This document shows, in pieces, positions 1 to 11,000 of a stretch of DNA of 64,000 nucleotides. Each line of letters begins with the position of its first letter. Positions within the stretch are counted from its first letter, which is position 1. The notes under the pieces were generated by a model. The model was given only the letters and a program-made list of their open reading frames with translations, had not been told where the DNA came from and did no database searches. The DNA is from Thereva unica (taxonomy: Eukaryota > Arthropoda > Insecta > Diptera > Therevidae), in NCBI GenBank assembly GCA_949987705.1, contig OX465286.1, positions 6,673,445 to 6,737,444 of the forward strand, in the 5' to 3' direction. A program made the position numbers and the translations under genes.

Positions 1-117
1 CAATTTCCCATCCAAAAAAGGGCCACTCCAGAATTTTCCCAAAACCGGAAAATTTTCAAAGGGGTACCCCTTTGGATATTTTTGGTCGATTTCACGAAAG
101 TGCTGGGATCTTAATGA
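1..117 (+). repeat. Partial monomer at left edge
   Basis: This stretch matches monomer positions 195-311 of the consensus, so the array continues beyond the left end of the window. It carries T at position 305. Confidence 0.97.
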
Positions 118-123
118 ATGGGG

Positions 124-140
124 TATCGTTGGAAAGGGCT
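124..140 (+). other. CENP-B-box-like motif (representative copy)
   Basis: Monomer positions 7-23 read TATCGTTGGAAAGGGCT. Against the mammalian CENP-B box YTTCGTTGGAARCGGGA this matches 13 of 17 positions, including an unbroken CGTTGGAA followed by the purine. Of the nine positions considered essential for CENP-B binding, six match; the mismatches are the first T of TTCG and the first and last bases of CGGG. It recurs in almost every monomer. The resemblance is seen; binding by a CENP-B-like protein is inference, and chance similarity is possible. Confidence 0.4.
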
Positions 141-291
141 CGCTCCCCCGAGTTCAGCGCACTTTATTTGGTCCAGAAATTCCAAGGGGTTCGGGAGTTA
201 TCCCCTCTTTTGTGATTTCCCCAAGCGGGGCTGCAGAACGCCCATTATCTCGGGAAATACTGGTCAGCCCGGGGTGGGATTGAATTCACAG

Positions 292-304
292 CCTCCCTGG
301 GAGG
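292..304. other. CCTCCC-T-GGGAGG inverted repeat (representative copy)
   Basis: Monomer positions 175-187 form a perfect 6-bp-arm inverted repeat around one T. In the domain C monomers that carry A185G and T192C the arm is broken, but a TGGGG/CCCCA pairing with a 3-nt spacer appears at 181-193 instead. Confidence 0.7.
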
Positions 305-342
305 TCCCTAACAATTTCCCATCCAAAAAAGGGCCACTCCAG

Positions 343-365
343 AATTTTCCCAAAACCGGAAAATT
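343..365. other. AATTTTCC / GGAAAATT hairpin-capable dyad
   Basis: Monomer positions 226-248 hold two perfect 8-bp inverted arms separated by 7 nt. The dyad lies 2 bp upstream of the 18-bp palindrome, so positions 226-268 are nearly all self-complementary. Both large recurrent losses in the array (102 bp and 47 bp) remove this cluster wholly or in large part. Confidence 0.85.
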
Positions 366-367
366 TT

Positions 368-385
368 CAAAGGGGTACCCCTTTG
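368..385. other. 18-bp perfect palindrome (representative copy)
   Basis: Monomer positions 251-268, CAAAGGGGTACCCCTTTG, equal their own reverse complement and contain one GGTACC site. The palindrome is conserved in nearly all units of domain A. Changes found in it are the loss of its central four bases at 14.68 kb, a complex replacement at 21.83 kb, C262G at 36.7, 37.6 and 38.3 kb, and a 2-bp TG insertion beside the centre in many domain C monomers. Confidence 0.95.
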
Positions 386-3227
386 GATATTTTTGGTCGA
401 TTTCACGAAAGTGCTGGGATCTTAATGAATGGGGTATCGTTGGAAAGGGCTCGCTCCCCCGAGTTCAGCGCACTTTATTTGGTCCAGAAATTCCAAGGGG
501 TTCGGGAGTTATCCCCTCTTTTGTGATTTCCCCAAGGGGGGCTGCAGAACGCCCATTATCTTGGGAAATACTGGTCAGCCCGGGGTGGGATTGAATTCAC
601 AGCCTCCCTGGGAGGTCCCTAACAATTTCCCATCCAAAAAAGGGCCACTCCAGAATTTTCCCAAAACCGGAAAATTTTCAAAGGGGTACCCCTTTGGATA
701 TTTTTGGTCGATTTCACGAAAGTGCTGGGATCCTAATGAATGGGGTATCGTTGGAAAGGGCTCGCTCCCCCGAGTTCAGCGCACTTTATTTGGTCCAGAA
801 ATTCCAAGGGGTTCGGGAGTTATCCCCTCTTTTGTGATTTCCCCAAGGGGGGCTGCAGAACGCCCATTATCTTGGGAAATACTGGTCAGCCCGGGGTGGG
901 ATTGAATTCACAGCCTCCCTGGGAGGTCCCTAACAATTTCCCATCCAAAAAAGGGCCACTCCAGAATTTTCCCAAAACCGGAAAATTTTCAAAGAGGTAC
1001 CCCTTTGGATATTTTTGGTCGATTTCACGAAAGTGCTGGGATCTTAATGAATGGGGTATCGTTGGAAAGGGCTCGCTCCCCCGAGTTCAGCGCAGTTTAT
1101 TTGGTCCAGAAATTCCAAGGGGTTCGGGAGTTATCCCCTCTTTTGTGATTTCCCCAAGGGGGGCTGCAGAACGCCCATTATCTTGGGAAATACTGGTCAG
1201 CCCGGGGTGGGATTGAATTCACAGCCTCCCTGGGAGGTCCCTAACAATTTCCCATCCAAAAAAGGGCCACTCCAGAATTTTCCCAAAACCGGAAAATTTT
1301 CAAAGGGGTACCCCTTTGGATATTTTTGGTCGATTTCACGAAAGTGCTGGGATCCTAATGAATGGGGTATCGTTGGAAAGGGCTCGCTCCCCCGAGTTCA
1401 GCGCACTTTATTTGGTCCAGAAATTCCAAGGGGTTCGGGAGTTATCCCCTCTTTTGTGATTTCCCCAAGGGGGGCTGCAGAACGCCCATTATCTTGGGAA
1501 ATACTGGTCAGCCCGGGGTGGGATTGAATTCACAGCCTCCCTGGGAGGTCCCTAACAATTTCCCATCCAAAAAAGGGCCACTCCAGAATTTTCCCAAAAC
1601 CGGAAAATTTTCAAAGGGGTACCCCTTTGGATATTTTTGGTCGATTTCACGAAAGTGCTGGGATCCTAATGAATGGGGTATCGTTGGAAAGGGCTCGCTC
1701 CCCCGAGTTCAGCGCACTTTATTTGGTCCAGAAATTCCAAGGGGTTCGGGAGTTATCCCCTCTTTTGTGATTTCCCCAAGGGGGGCTGCAGAACGCCCAT
1801 TATCTCGGGAAATACTGGTCAGCCCGGGGTGGGATTGAATTCACAGCCTCCCTGGGAGGTCCCTAACAATTTCCCATCCAAAAAAGGGCCACTCCAGAAT
1901 TTTCCCAAAACCGGAAAATTTTCAAAGGGGTACCCCTTTGGATATTTTTGGTCGATTTCACGAAAGTGCTGGGATCCTAATGAATGGGGTATCGTTGGAA
2001 AGGGCTCGCTCCCCCGAGTTCAGCGCACTTTATTTGGTCCAGAAATTCCAAGGGGTTCGGGAGTTATCCCCTCTTTTGTGATTTCCCCAAGGGGGGCTGC
2101 AGAACGCCCATTATCTTGGGAAATACTGGTCAGCCCGGGGTGGGATTGAATTCACAGCCTCCCTGGGAGGTCCCTAACAATTTCCCATCCAAAAAAGGGC
2201 CACTCCAGAATTTTCCCAAAACCGGAAAATTTTCAAAGGGGTACCCCTTTGGATATTTTTGGTCGATTTCACGAAAGTGCTGGGATCCTAATGAATGGGG
2301 TATCGTTGGAAAGGGCTCGCTCCCCCGAGTTCAGCGCACTTTATTTGGTCCAGAAATTCCAAGGGGTTCGGGAGTTATCCCCTCTTTTGTGATTTCCCCA
2401 AGGGGGGCTGCAGAACGCCCATTATCTTGGGAAATACTGGTCAGCCCGGGGTGGGATTGAATTCACAGCCTCCCTGGGAGGTCCCTAACAATTTCCCATC
2501 CAAAAAAGGGCCACTCCAGAATTTTCCCAAAACCGGAAAATTTTCAAAGGGGTACCCCTTTGGATATTTTTGGTCGATTTCACGAAAGTGCTGGGATCCT
2601 AATGAATGGGGTATCGTTGGAAAGGGCTCGCTCCCCCGAGTTCAGCGCACTTTATTTGGTCCAGAAATTCCAAGGGGTTCGGGAGTTATCCCCTCTTTTG
2701 TGATTTCCCCAAGGGGGGCTGCAGAACGCCCATTATCTTGGGAAATACTGGTCAGCCCGGGGTGGGATTGAATTCACAGCCTCCCTGGGAGGTCCCTAAC
2801 AATTTCCCATCCAAAAAAGGGCCACTCCAGAATTTTCCCAAAACCGGAAAATTTTCAAAGGGGTACCCCTTTGGATATTTTTTGTCGATTTCACGAAAGT
2901 GCTGGGATCTTAATGAATGGGGTATCGTTGGAAAGGGCTCGCTCCCCCGAGTTCAGCGCACTTTATTTGGTCCAGAAATTCCAAGGGGTTCGGGAGTTAT
3001 CCCCTCTTTTGTGATTTCCCCAAGGGGGGCTGCAGAACGCCCATTATCTCGGGAAATACTGGTCAGCCCGGGGTGGGATTGAATTCACAGCCTCCCTGGG
3101 AGGTCCCTAACAATTTCCCATCCAAAAAAGGGCCACTCCAGAATTTTCCCAAAACCGGAAAATTTTCAAAGGGGTACCCCTTTGGATATTTTTGGTCGAT
3201 TTCACGAAAGTGCTGGGATCCTAATGA

Positions 3228-5093
3228 ATGGGGTATCGTTGGAAAGGGCTCGCTCCCCCGAGTTCAGCGCACTTTATTTGGTCCAGAAATTCCAAGGGGT
3301 TCGGGAGTTATCCCCTCTTTTGTGATTTCCCCAAGGGGGGCTGCAGAACGCCCATTATCTTGGGAAATACAGGTCAGCCCGGGGTGGGATTGAATTCACA
3401 GCCTCCCTGGGAGGTCCCTAACAATTTCCCATCCAAAAAAGGGCCACTCCAGAATTTTCCCAAAACCGGAAAATTTTCAAAGGGGTACCCCTTTGGATAT
3501 TTTTGGTCGATTTCACGAAAGTGCTGGGATCTTAATGAATGGGGTATCGTTGGAAAGGGCTCGCTCCCCCGAGTTCAGCGCACTTTATTTGGTCCAGAAA
3601 TTCCAAGGGGTTCGGGAGTTATCCCCTCTTTTGTGATTTCCCCAAGGGGGGCTGCAGAACGCCCATTATCTCGGGAAATACTGGTCAGCCCGGGGTGGGA
3701 TTGAATTCACAGCCTCCCTGGGAGGTCCCTAACAATTTCCCATCCAAAAAAGGGCCACTCCAGAATTTTCCCAAAACCGGAAAATTTTCAAAGGGGTACC
3801 CCTTTGGATATTTTTGGTCGATTTCACGAAAGTGCTGGGATCCTAATGAATGGGGTATCGTTGGAAAGGGCTCGCTCCCCCGAGTTCAGCGCACTTTATT
3901 TGGTCCAGAAATTCCAAGGGGTTCGGGAGTTATCCCCTCTTTTGTGATTTCCCCAAGGGGGGCTGCAGAACGCCCATTATCTTGGGAAATACTGGTCAGC
4001 CCGGGGTGGGATTGCATTCACAGCCTCCCTGGGAGGTCCCTAACAATTTCCCATCCAAAAAAGGGCCACTCCAGAATTTTCCCAAAACCGGAAAATTTTC
4101 AAAGGGGTACCCCTTTGGATATTTTTGGTCGATTTCACGAAAGTGCTGGGATCCTAATGAATGGGGTATCGTTGGAAAGGGCTCGCTCCCCCGAGTTCAG
4201 CGCACTTTATTTGGTCCAGAAATTCCAAGGGGTTCGGGAGTTATCCCCTCTTTTGTGATTTCCCCAAGGGGGGCTGCAGAACGCCCATTATCTTGGGAAA
4301 TACTGGTCAGCCCGGGGTGGGATTGAATTCACAGCCTCCCTGGGAGGTCCCTAACAATTTCCCATCCAAAAAAGGGCCACTCCAGAATTTTCCCAAAACC
4401 GGAAAATTTTCAAAGGGGTACCCCTTTGGATATTTTTGGTCGATTTCACGAAAGTGCTGGGATCCTAATGAATGGGGTATCGTTGGAAAGGGCTCGCTCC
4501 CCCGAGTTCAGCGCACTTTATTTGGTCCAGAAATTCCAAGGGGTTCGGGAGTTATCCCCTCTTTTGTGATTTCCCCAAGGGGGGCTGCAGAACGCCCATT
4601 ATCTTGGGAAATACTGGTCAGCCCGGGGTGGGATTGAATTCACAGCCTCCCTGGGAGGTCCCTAACAATTTCCCATCCAAAAAAGGGCCACTCCAGAATT
4701 TTCCCAAAACCGGAAAATTTTCAAAGGGGTACCCCTTTGGATATTTTTGGTCGATTTCACGAAAGTGCTGGGATCCTAATGAATGGGGTATCGTTGGAAA
4801 GGGCTCGCTCCCCCGAGTTCAGCGCACTTTATTTGGTCCAGAAATTCCAAGGGGTTCGGGAGTTATCCCCTCTTTTGTGATTTCCCCAAGGGGGGCTGCA
4901 GAACGCCCATTATCTTGGGAAATACAGGTCAGCCCGGGGTGGGATTGAATTCACAGCCTCCCTGGGAGGTCCCTAACAATTTCCCATCCAAAAAAGGGCC
5001 ACTCCAGAATTTTCCCAAAACCGGAAAATTTTCAAAGGGGTACCCCTTTGGATATTTTTGGTCGATTTCACGAAAGTGCTGGGATCTTAATGA
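3228..5093 (+). repeat. Five-monomer offset duplicate marked by T144A
   Basis: Monomers starting at 3,228 and 4,783 share a private T-to-A change (3,371 and 4,926) and the same T134/T305 pair; each is followed by a unit with C134. The offset is 1,555 bp, five monomers. I noticed this variant nowhere else in the window. Confidence 0.6.
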
Positions 5094-8000
5094 ATGGGGT
5101 ATCGTTGGAAAGGGCTCGCTCCCCCGAGTTCAGCGCACTTTATTTGGTCCAGAAATTCCAAGGGGTTCGGGAGTTATCCCCTCTTTTGTGATTTCCCCAA
5201 GGGGGGCTGCAGAACGCCCATTATCTCGGGAAATACTGGTCAGCCCGGGGTGGGATTGAATTCACAGCCTCCCTGGGAGGTCCCTAACAATTTCCCATCC
5301 AAAAAAGGGCCACTCCAGAATTTTCCCAAAACCGGAAAATTTTCAAAGGGGTACCCCTTTGGATATTTTTGGTCGATTTCACGATAGTGCTGGGATCTTA
5401 ATGAATGGGGTATCGTTGGAAAGGGCTCGCTCCCCCGAGTTCAGCGCACTTTATTTGGTCCAGAAATTCCAAGGGGTTCGGGAGTTATCCCCTCTTTTGT
5501 GATTTCCCCAAGGGGGGCTGCAGAACGCCCATTATCTCGGGAAATACTGGTCAGCCCGGGGTGGGATTGAATTCACAGCCTCCCTGGGAGGTCCCTAACA
5601 ATTTCCCATCCAAAAAAGGGCCACTCCAGAATTTTCCCAAAACCGGAAAATTTTCAAAGGGGTACCCCTTTGGATATTTTTGGTCGATTTCACGAAAGTG
5701 CTGGGATCTTAATGAATGGGGTATCGTTGGAAAGGGCTCGCTCCCCCGAGTTCAGCGCACTTTATTTGGTCCAGAAATTCCAAGGGGTTCGGGAGTTATC
5801 CCCTCTTTTGTGATTTCCCCAAGGGGGGCTGCAGAACGCCCATTATCTCGGGAAATACTGGTCAGCCCGGGGTGGGATTGAATTCACAGCCTCCCTGGAA
5901 GGTCCCTAACAATTTCCCATCCAAAAAAGGGCCACTCCAGAATTTTCCCAAAACCGGAAAATTTTCAAAGGGGTACCCCTTTGGATATTTTTGGTCGATT
6001 TCACGAAAGTGCTGGGATCCTAATGAATGGGGTATCGTTGGAAAGGGCTCGCTCCCCCGAGTTCAGCGCACTTTATTTGGTCCAGAAATTCCAAGGGGTT
6101 CGGGAGTTATCCCCTCTTTTGTGATTTCCCCAAGGGGGGCTGCAGAACGCCCATTATCTTGGGAAATACTGGTCAGCCCGGGGTGGGATTGAATTCACAG
6201 CCTCCCTGGGAGGTCCCTAACAATTTCCCATCCAAAAAAGGGCCACTCCAGAATTTTCCCAAAACCGGAAAATTTTCAAAGGGGTACCCCTTTGGATATT
6301 TTTGGTCGATTTCACGAAAGTGCTGGGATCTTAATGAATGGGGTATCGTTGGAAAGGGCTCGCTCCCCCGAGTTCAGCGCACTTTATTTGGTCCAGAAAT
6401 TCCAAGGGGTTCGGGAGTTATCCCCTCTTTTGTGATTTCCCCAAGGGGGGCTGCAGAACGCCCATTATCTCGGGAAATACTGGTCAGCCCGGGGTGGGAT
6501 TGAATTCACAGCCTCCCTGGGAGGTCCCTAACAATTTCCCATCCAAAAAAGGGCCACTCCAGAATTTTCCCAAAACCGGAAAATTTTCAAAGGGGTACCC
6601 CTTTGGATATTTTTGGTCGATTTCACGAAAGTGCTGGGATCCTAATGAATGGGGTATCGTTGGAAAGGGCTCGCTCCCCCGAGTTCAGCGCACTTTATTT
6701 GGTCCAGAAATTCCAAGGGGTTCGGGAGTTATCCCCTCTTTTGTGATTTCCCCAAGGGGGGCTGCAGAACGCCCATTATCTCGGGAAATACTGGTCAGCC
6801 CGGGGTGGGATTGAATTCACAGCCTCCCTGGGAGGTCCCTAACAATTTCCCATCCAAAAAAGGGCCACTCCAGAATTTTCCCAAAACCGGAAAATTTTCA
6901 AAGGGGTACCCCTTTGGATATTTTTGGTCGATTTCACGAAAGTGCTGGGATCCTAATGAATGGGGTATCGTTGGAAAGGGCTCGCTCCCCCGAGTTCAGC
7001 GCACTTTATTTGGTCCAGAAATTCCAAGGGGTTCGGGAGTTATCCCCTCTTTTGTGATTTCCCCAAGGGGGGCTGCAGAACGCCCATTATCTTGGGAAAT
7101 ACTGGTCAGCCCGGGGTGGGATTGAATTCACAGCCTCCCTGGGAGGTCCCTAACAATTTCCCATCCAAAAAAGGGCCACTCCAGAATTTTCCCAAAACCG
7201 GAAAATTTTCAAAGGGGTACCCCTTTGGATATTTTTGGTCGATTTCACGAAAGTGCTGGGATCCTAATGAATGGGGTATCGTTGGAAAGGGCTCGCTCCC
7301 CCGAGTTCAGCGCACTTTATTTGGTCCAGAAATTCCAAGGGGTTCGGGAGTTATCCCCTCTTTTGTGATTTCCCCAAGGGGGGCTGCAGAACGCCCATTA
7401 TCTTGGGAAATACTGGTCAGCCCGGGGTGGGATTGAATTCACAGCCTCCCTGGGAGGTCCCTAACAATTTCCCATCCAAAAAAGGGCCACTCCAGAATTT
7501 TCCCAAAACCGGAAAATTTTCAAAGGGGTACCCCTTTGGATATTTTTGGTCGATTTCACGAAAGTGCTGGGATCTTACTGAATGGGGTATCGTTGGAAAG
7601 GGCTCGCTCCCCCGAGTTCAGCGCACTTTATTTGGTCCAGAAATTCCAAGGGGTTCGGGAGTTATCCCCTCTTTTGTGATTTCCCCAAGGGGGGCTGCAG
7701 AACGCCCATTATCTTGGGAAATACTGGTCAGCCCGGGGTGGGATTGAATTCACAGCCTCCCTGGGAGGTCCCTAACAATTTCCCATCCAAAAAAGGGCCA
7801 CTCCAGAATTTTCCCAAAACCGGAAAATTTTCAAAGGGGTACCCCTTTGGATATTTTTGGTCGATTTCACGAAAGTGCTGGGATCTTAATGAATGGGGTA
7901 TCGTTGGAAAGGGCTCGCTCCCCTGAGTTCAGCGCACTTTATTTGGTCCAGAAATTCCAAGGGGTTCGGGAGTTATCCCCTCTTTTGTGATTTCCCCAAG

Positions 8001-11000
8001 GGGGGCTGCAGAACGCCCATTATCTCGGGAAATACTGGTCAGCCCGGGGTGGGATTGAATTCACAGCCTCCCTGGGAGGTCCCTAACAATTTCCCATCCA
8101 AAAAAGGGCCACTCCAGAATTTTCCCAAAACCGGAAAATTTTCAAAGGGGTACCCCTTTGGATATTTTTGGTCGATTTCACGAAAGTGCTGGGATCTTAA
8201 TGAATGGGGTATCGTTGGAAAGGGCTCGCTCCCCTGAGTTCAGCGCACTTTATTTGGTCCAGAAATTCCAAGGGGTTCGGGAGTTATCCCCTCTTTTGTG
8301 ATTTCCCCAAGGGGGGCTGCAGAACGCCCATTATCTCGGGAAATACTGGTCAGCCCGGGGTGGGATTGAATTCACAGCCTCCCTGGGAGGTCCCTAACAA
8401 TTTCCCATCCAAAAAAGGGCCACTCCAGAATTTTCCCAAAACCGGAAAATTTTCAAAGGGGTACCCCTTTGGATATTTTTGGTCGATTTCACGAAAGTGC
8501 TGGGATCTTAATGAATGGGGTATCGTTGGAAAGGGCTCGCTCCCCCGAGTTCAGCGCACTTTATTTGGTCCAGAAATTCCAAGGGGTTCGGGAGTTATCC
8601 CCTCTTTTGTGATTTCCCCAAGGGGGGCTGCAGAACGCCCATTATCTTGGGAAATACTGGTCAGCCCGGGGTGGGATTGAATTCACAGCCTCCCTGGGAG
8701 GTCCCTAACAATTTCCCATCCAAAAAAGGGCCACTCCAGAATTTTCCCAAAACCGGAAAATTTTCAAAGGGGTACCCCTTTGGATATTTTTGGTCGATTT
8801 CACGAAAGTGCTGGGATCTTAATGAATGGGGTATCGTTGGAAAGGGCTCGCTCCCCTGAGTTCAGCGCACTTTATTTGGTCCAGAAATTCCAAGGGGTTC
8901 GGGAGTTATCCCCTCTTTTGTGATTTCCCCAAGGGGGGCTGCAGAACGCCCATTATCTCGGGAAATACTGGTCAGCCCGGGGTGGGATTGAATTCACAGC
9001 CTCCCTGGGAGGTCCCTAACAATTTCCCATCCAAAAAAGGGCCACTCCAGAATTTTCCCAAAACCGGAAAATTTTCAAAGGGGTACCCCTTTGGATATTT
9101 TTGGTCGATTTCACGAAAGTGCTGGGATCTTAATGAATGGGGTATCGTTGGAAAGGGCTCGCTCCCCCGAGTTCAGCGCACTTTATTTGGTCCAGAAATT
9201 CCAAGGGGTTCGGGAGTTATCCCCTCTTTTGTGATTTCCCCAAGGGGGGCTGCAGAACGCCCATTATCTCGGGAAATACTGGTCAGCCCGGGGTGGGATT
9301 GAATTCACAGCCTCCCTGGGAGGTCCCTAACAATTTCCCATCCAAAAAAGGGCCACTCCAGAATTTTCCCAAAACCGGAAAATTTTCAAAGGGGTACCCC
9401 TTTGGATATTTTTGGTCGATTTCACGAAAGTGCTGGGATCCTAATGAATGGGGTATCGTTGGAAAGGGCTCGCTCCCCCGAGTTCAGCGCACTTTATTTG
9501 GTCCAGAAATTCCAAGGGGTTCGGGAGTTACCCCCTCTTTTGTGATTTCCCCAAGGGGGGCTGCAGAACGCCCATTATCTTGGGAAATACTGGTCAGCCC
9601 GGGGTGGGATTGAATTCACAGCCTCCCTGGGAGGTCCCTAACAATTTCCCATCCAAAAAAGGGCCACTCCAGAATTTTCCCAAAACCGGAAAATTTTCAA
9701 AGGGGTACCCCTTTGGATATTTTTGGTCGATTTCACGAAAGTGCTGGGATCCTAATGAATGGGGTATCGTTGGAAAGGGCTCGCTCCCCCGAGTTCAGCG
9801 CACTTTATTTGGTCCAGAAATTCCAAGGGGTTCGGGAGTTATCCCCTCTTTTGTGATTTCCCCAAGGGGGGCTGCAGAACGCCCATTATCTTGGGAAATA
9901 CTGGTCAGCCCGGGGTGGGATTGAATTCACAGCCTCCCTGGGAGGTCCCTAACAATTTCCCATCCAAAAAAGGGCCACTCCAGAATTTTCCCAAAACCGG
10001 AAAATTTTCAAAGGGGTACCCCTTTGGATATTTTTGGTCGATTTCACGAAAGTGCTGGGATCCTAATGAATGGGGTATCGTTGGAAAGGGCTCGCTCCCC
10101 CGAGTTCAGCGCACTTTATTTGGTCCAGAAATTCCAAGGGGTTCGGGAGTTATCCCCTCTTTTGTGATTTCCCCAAGGGGGGCTGCAGAACGCCCATTAT
10201 CTCGGGAAATACTGGTCAGCCCGGGGTGGGATTGAATTCACAGCCTCCCTGGGAGGTCCCTAACAATTTCCCATCCAAAAAAGGGCCACTCCAGAATTTT
10301 CCCAAAACCGGAAAATTTTCAAAGGGGTACCCCTTTGGATATTTTTGGTCGATTTCACGAAAGTGCTGGGATCCTAATGAATGGGGTATCGTTGGAAAGG
10401 GCTCGCTCCCCCGAGTTCAGCGCACTTTATTTGGTCCAGAAATTCCAAGGGGTTCGGGAGTTATCCCCTCTTTTGTGATTTCCCCAAGGGGGGCTGCAGA
10501 ACGCCCATTATCTTGGGAAATACTGGTCAGCCCGGGGTGGGATTGAATTCACAGCCTCCCTGGGAGGTCCCTAACAATTTCCCATCCAAAAAAGGGCCAC
10601 TCCAGAATTTTCCCAAAACCGGAAAATTTTCAAAGGGGTACCCCTTTGGATATTTTTGGTCGATTTCACGAAAGTGCTGGGATCTTAATGAATGGGGTAT
10701 CGTTGGAAAGGGCTCGCTCCCCCGAGTTCAGCGCACTTTATTTGGTCCAGAAATTCCAAGGGGTTCGGGAGTTATCCCCTCTTTTGTGATTTCCCCAAGG
10801 GGGGCTGCAGAACGCCCATTATCTCGGGAAATACTGGTCAGCCCGGGGTGGGATTGAATTCACAGCCTCCCTGGGAGGTCCCTAACAATTTCCCATCCAA
10901 AAAAGGGACACTCCAGAATTTTCCCAAAACCGGAAAATTTTCAAAGGGGTACCCCTTTGGATATTTTTGGTCGATTTCACGAAAGTGCTGGGATCCTAAT

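Larger units (their letters stand above)
118..428 (+). repeat. Representative complete 311-bp monomer
   Basis: First complete unit, used here as the coordinate reference. In order it contains a CENP-B-box-like motif (7-23), a C-rich stretch with CTCG/CGAG arms (22-35), an EcoRI site (166-171), a CCTCCC-T-GGGAGG inverted repeat (175-187), an A6 tract (208-213), an AATTTTCC/GGAAAATT hairpin (226-248), an 18-bp palindrome centred on a KpnI/Acc65I site (251-268), and the variable site 305, where C creates a BamHI site and T destroys it. Short motifs of the form TTTCC(C)..AA..GGG recur at about 55-72, 95-112, 194-216 and 221-238, hinting that the monomer grew from shorter units. The length, 311, is not a multiple of three, so no reading frame can continue through consecutive copies. 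Confidence 0.95.

Noticed and set aside
118..428. RNA polymerase III promoter (B-box-like GGTTCGGGAGT at monomer 71-81, A-box-like TGGTCAGCCCGG at 144-155)
   Set aside because: The B-box lacks the key A and the trailing CC, the A-box has a mismatch at a conserved base and lies downstream of it within the monomer, so there is no credible tRNA-like or SINE-like promoter.
118..428. Monomer as an old dimer of about 155 bp halves
   Set aside because: Short TTTCC..AA..GGG motifs recur but at unequal offsets (40, 99, 27 and 166 bp), so the two halves do not align as a duplicated pair.
118..428. G-quadruplex potential from GGGG runs
   Set aside because: Runs of three or more G are frequent but four within short loop distance are not present; C-rich partners nearby favour hairpins instead.
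118..428. Assignment to a named satellite family or species
   Set aside because: I do not recognise the monomer. A search of repeat databases with the 311-bp consensus would settle it; a strong match would name the host group.
118..594. 158-codon forward reading frame, recurring every 311 bp
   Set aside because: It spans about 1.5 monomers, overlaps its own next copy by 166 bp and depends only on the repeat period. The array has no codon-like variation: substitutions and 1-, 2- and 10-bp indels occur freely, and stop-creating changes such as C32T are tolerated. I infer no protein.
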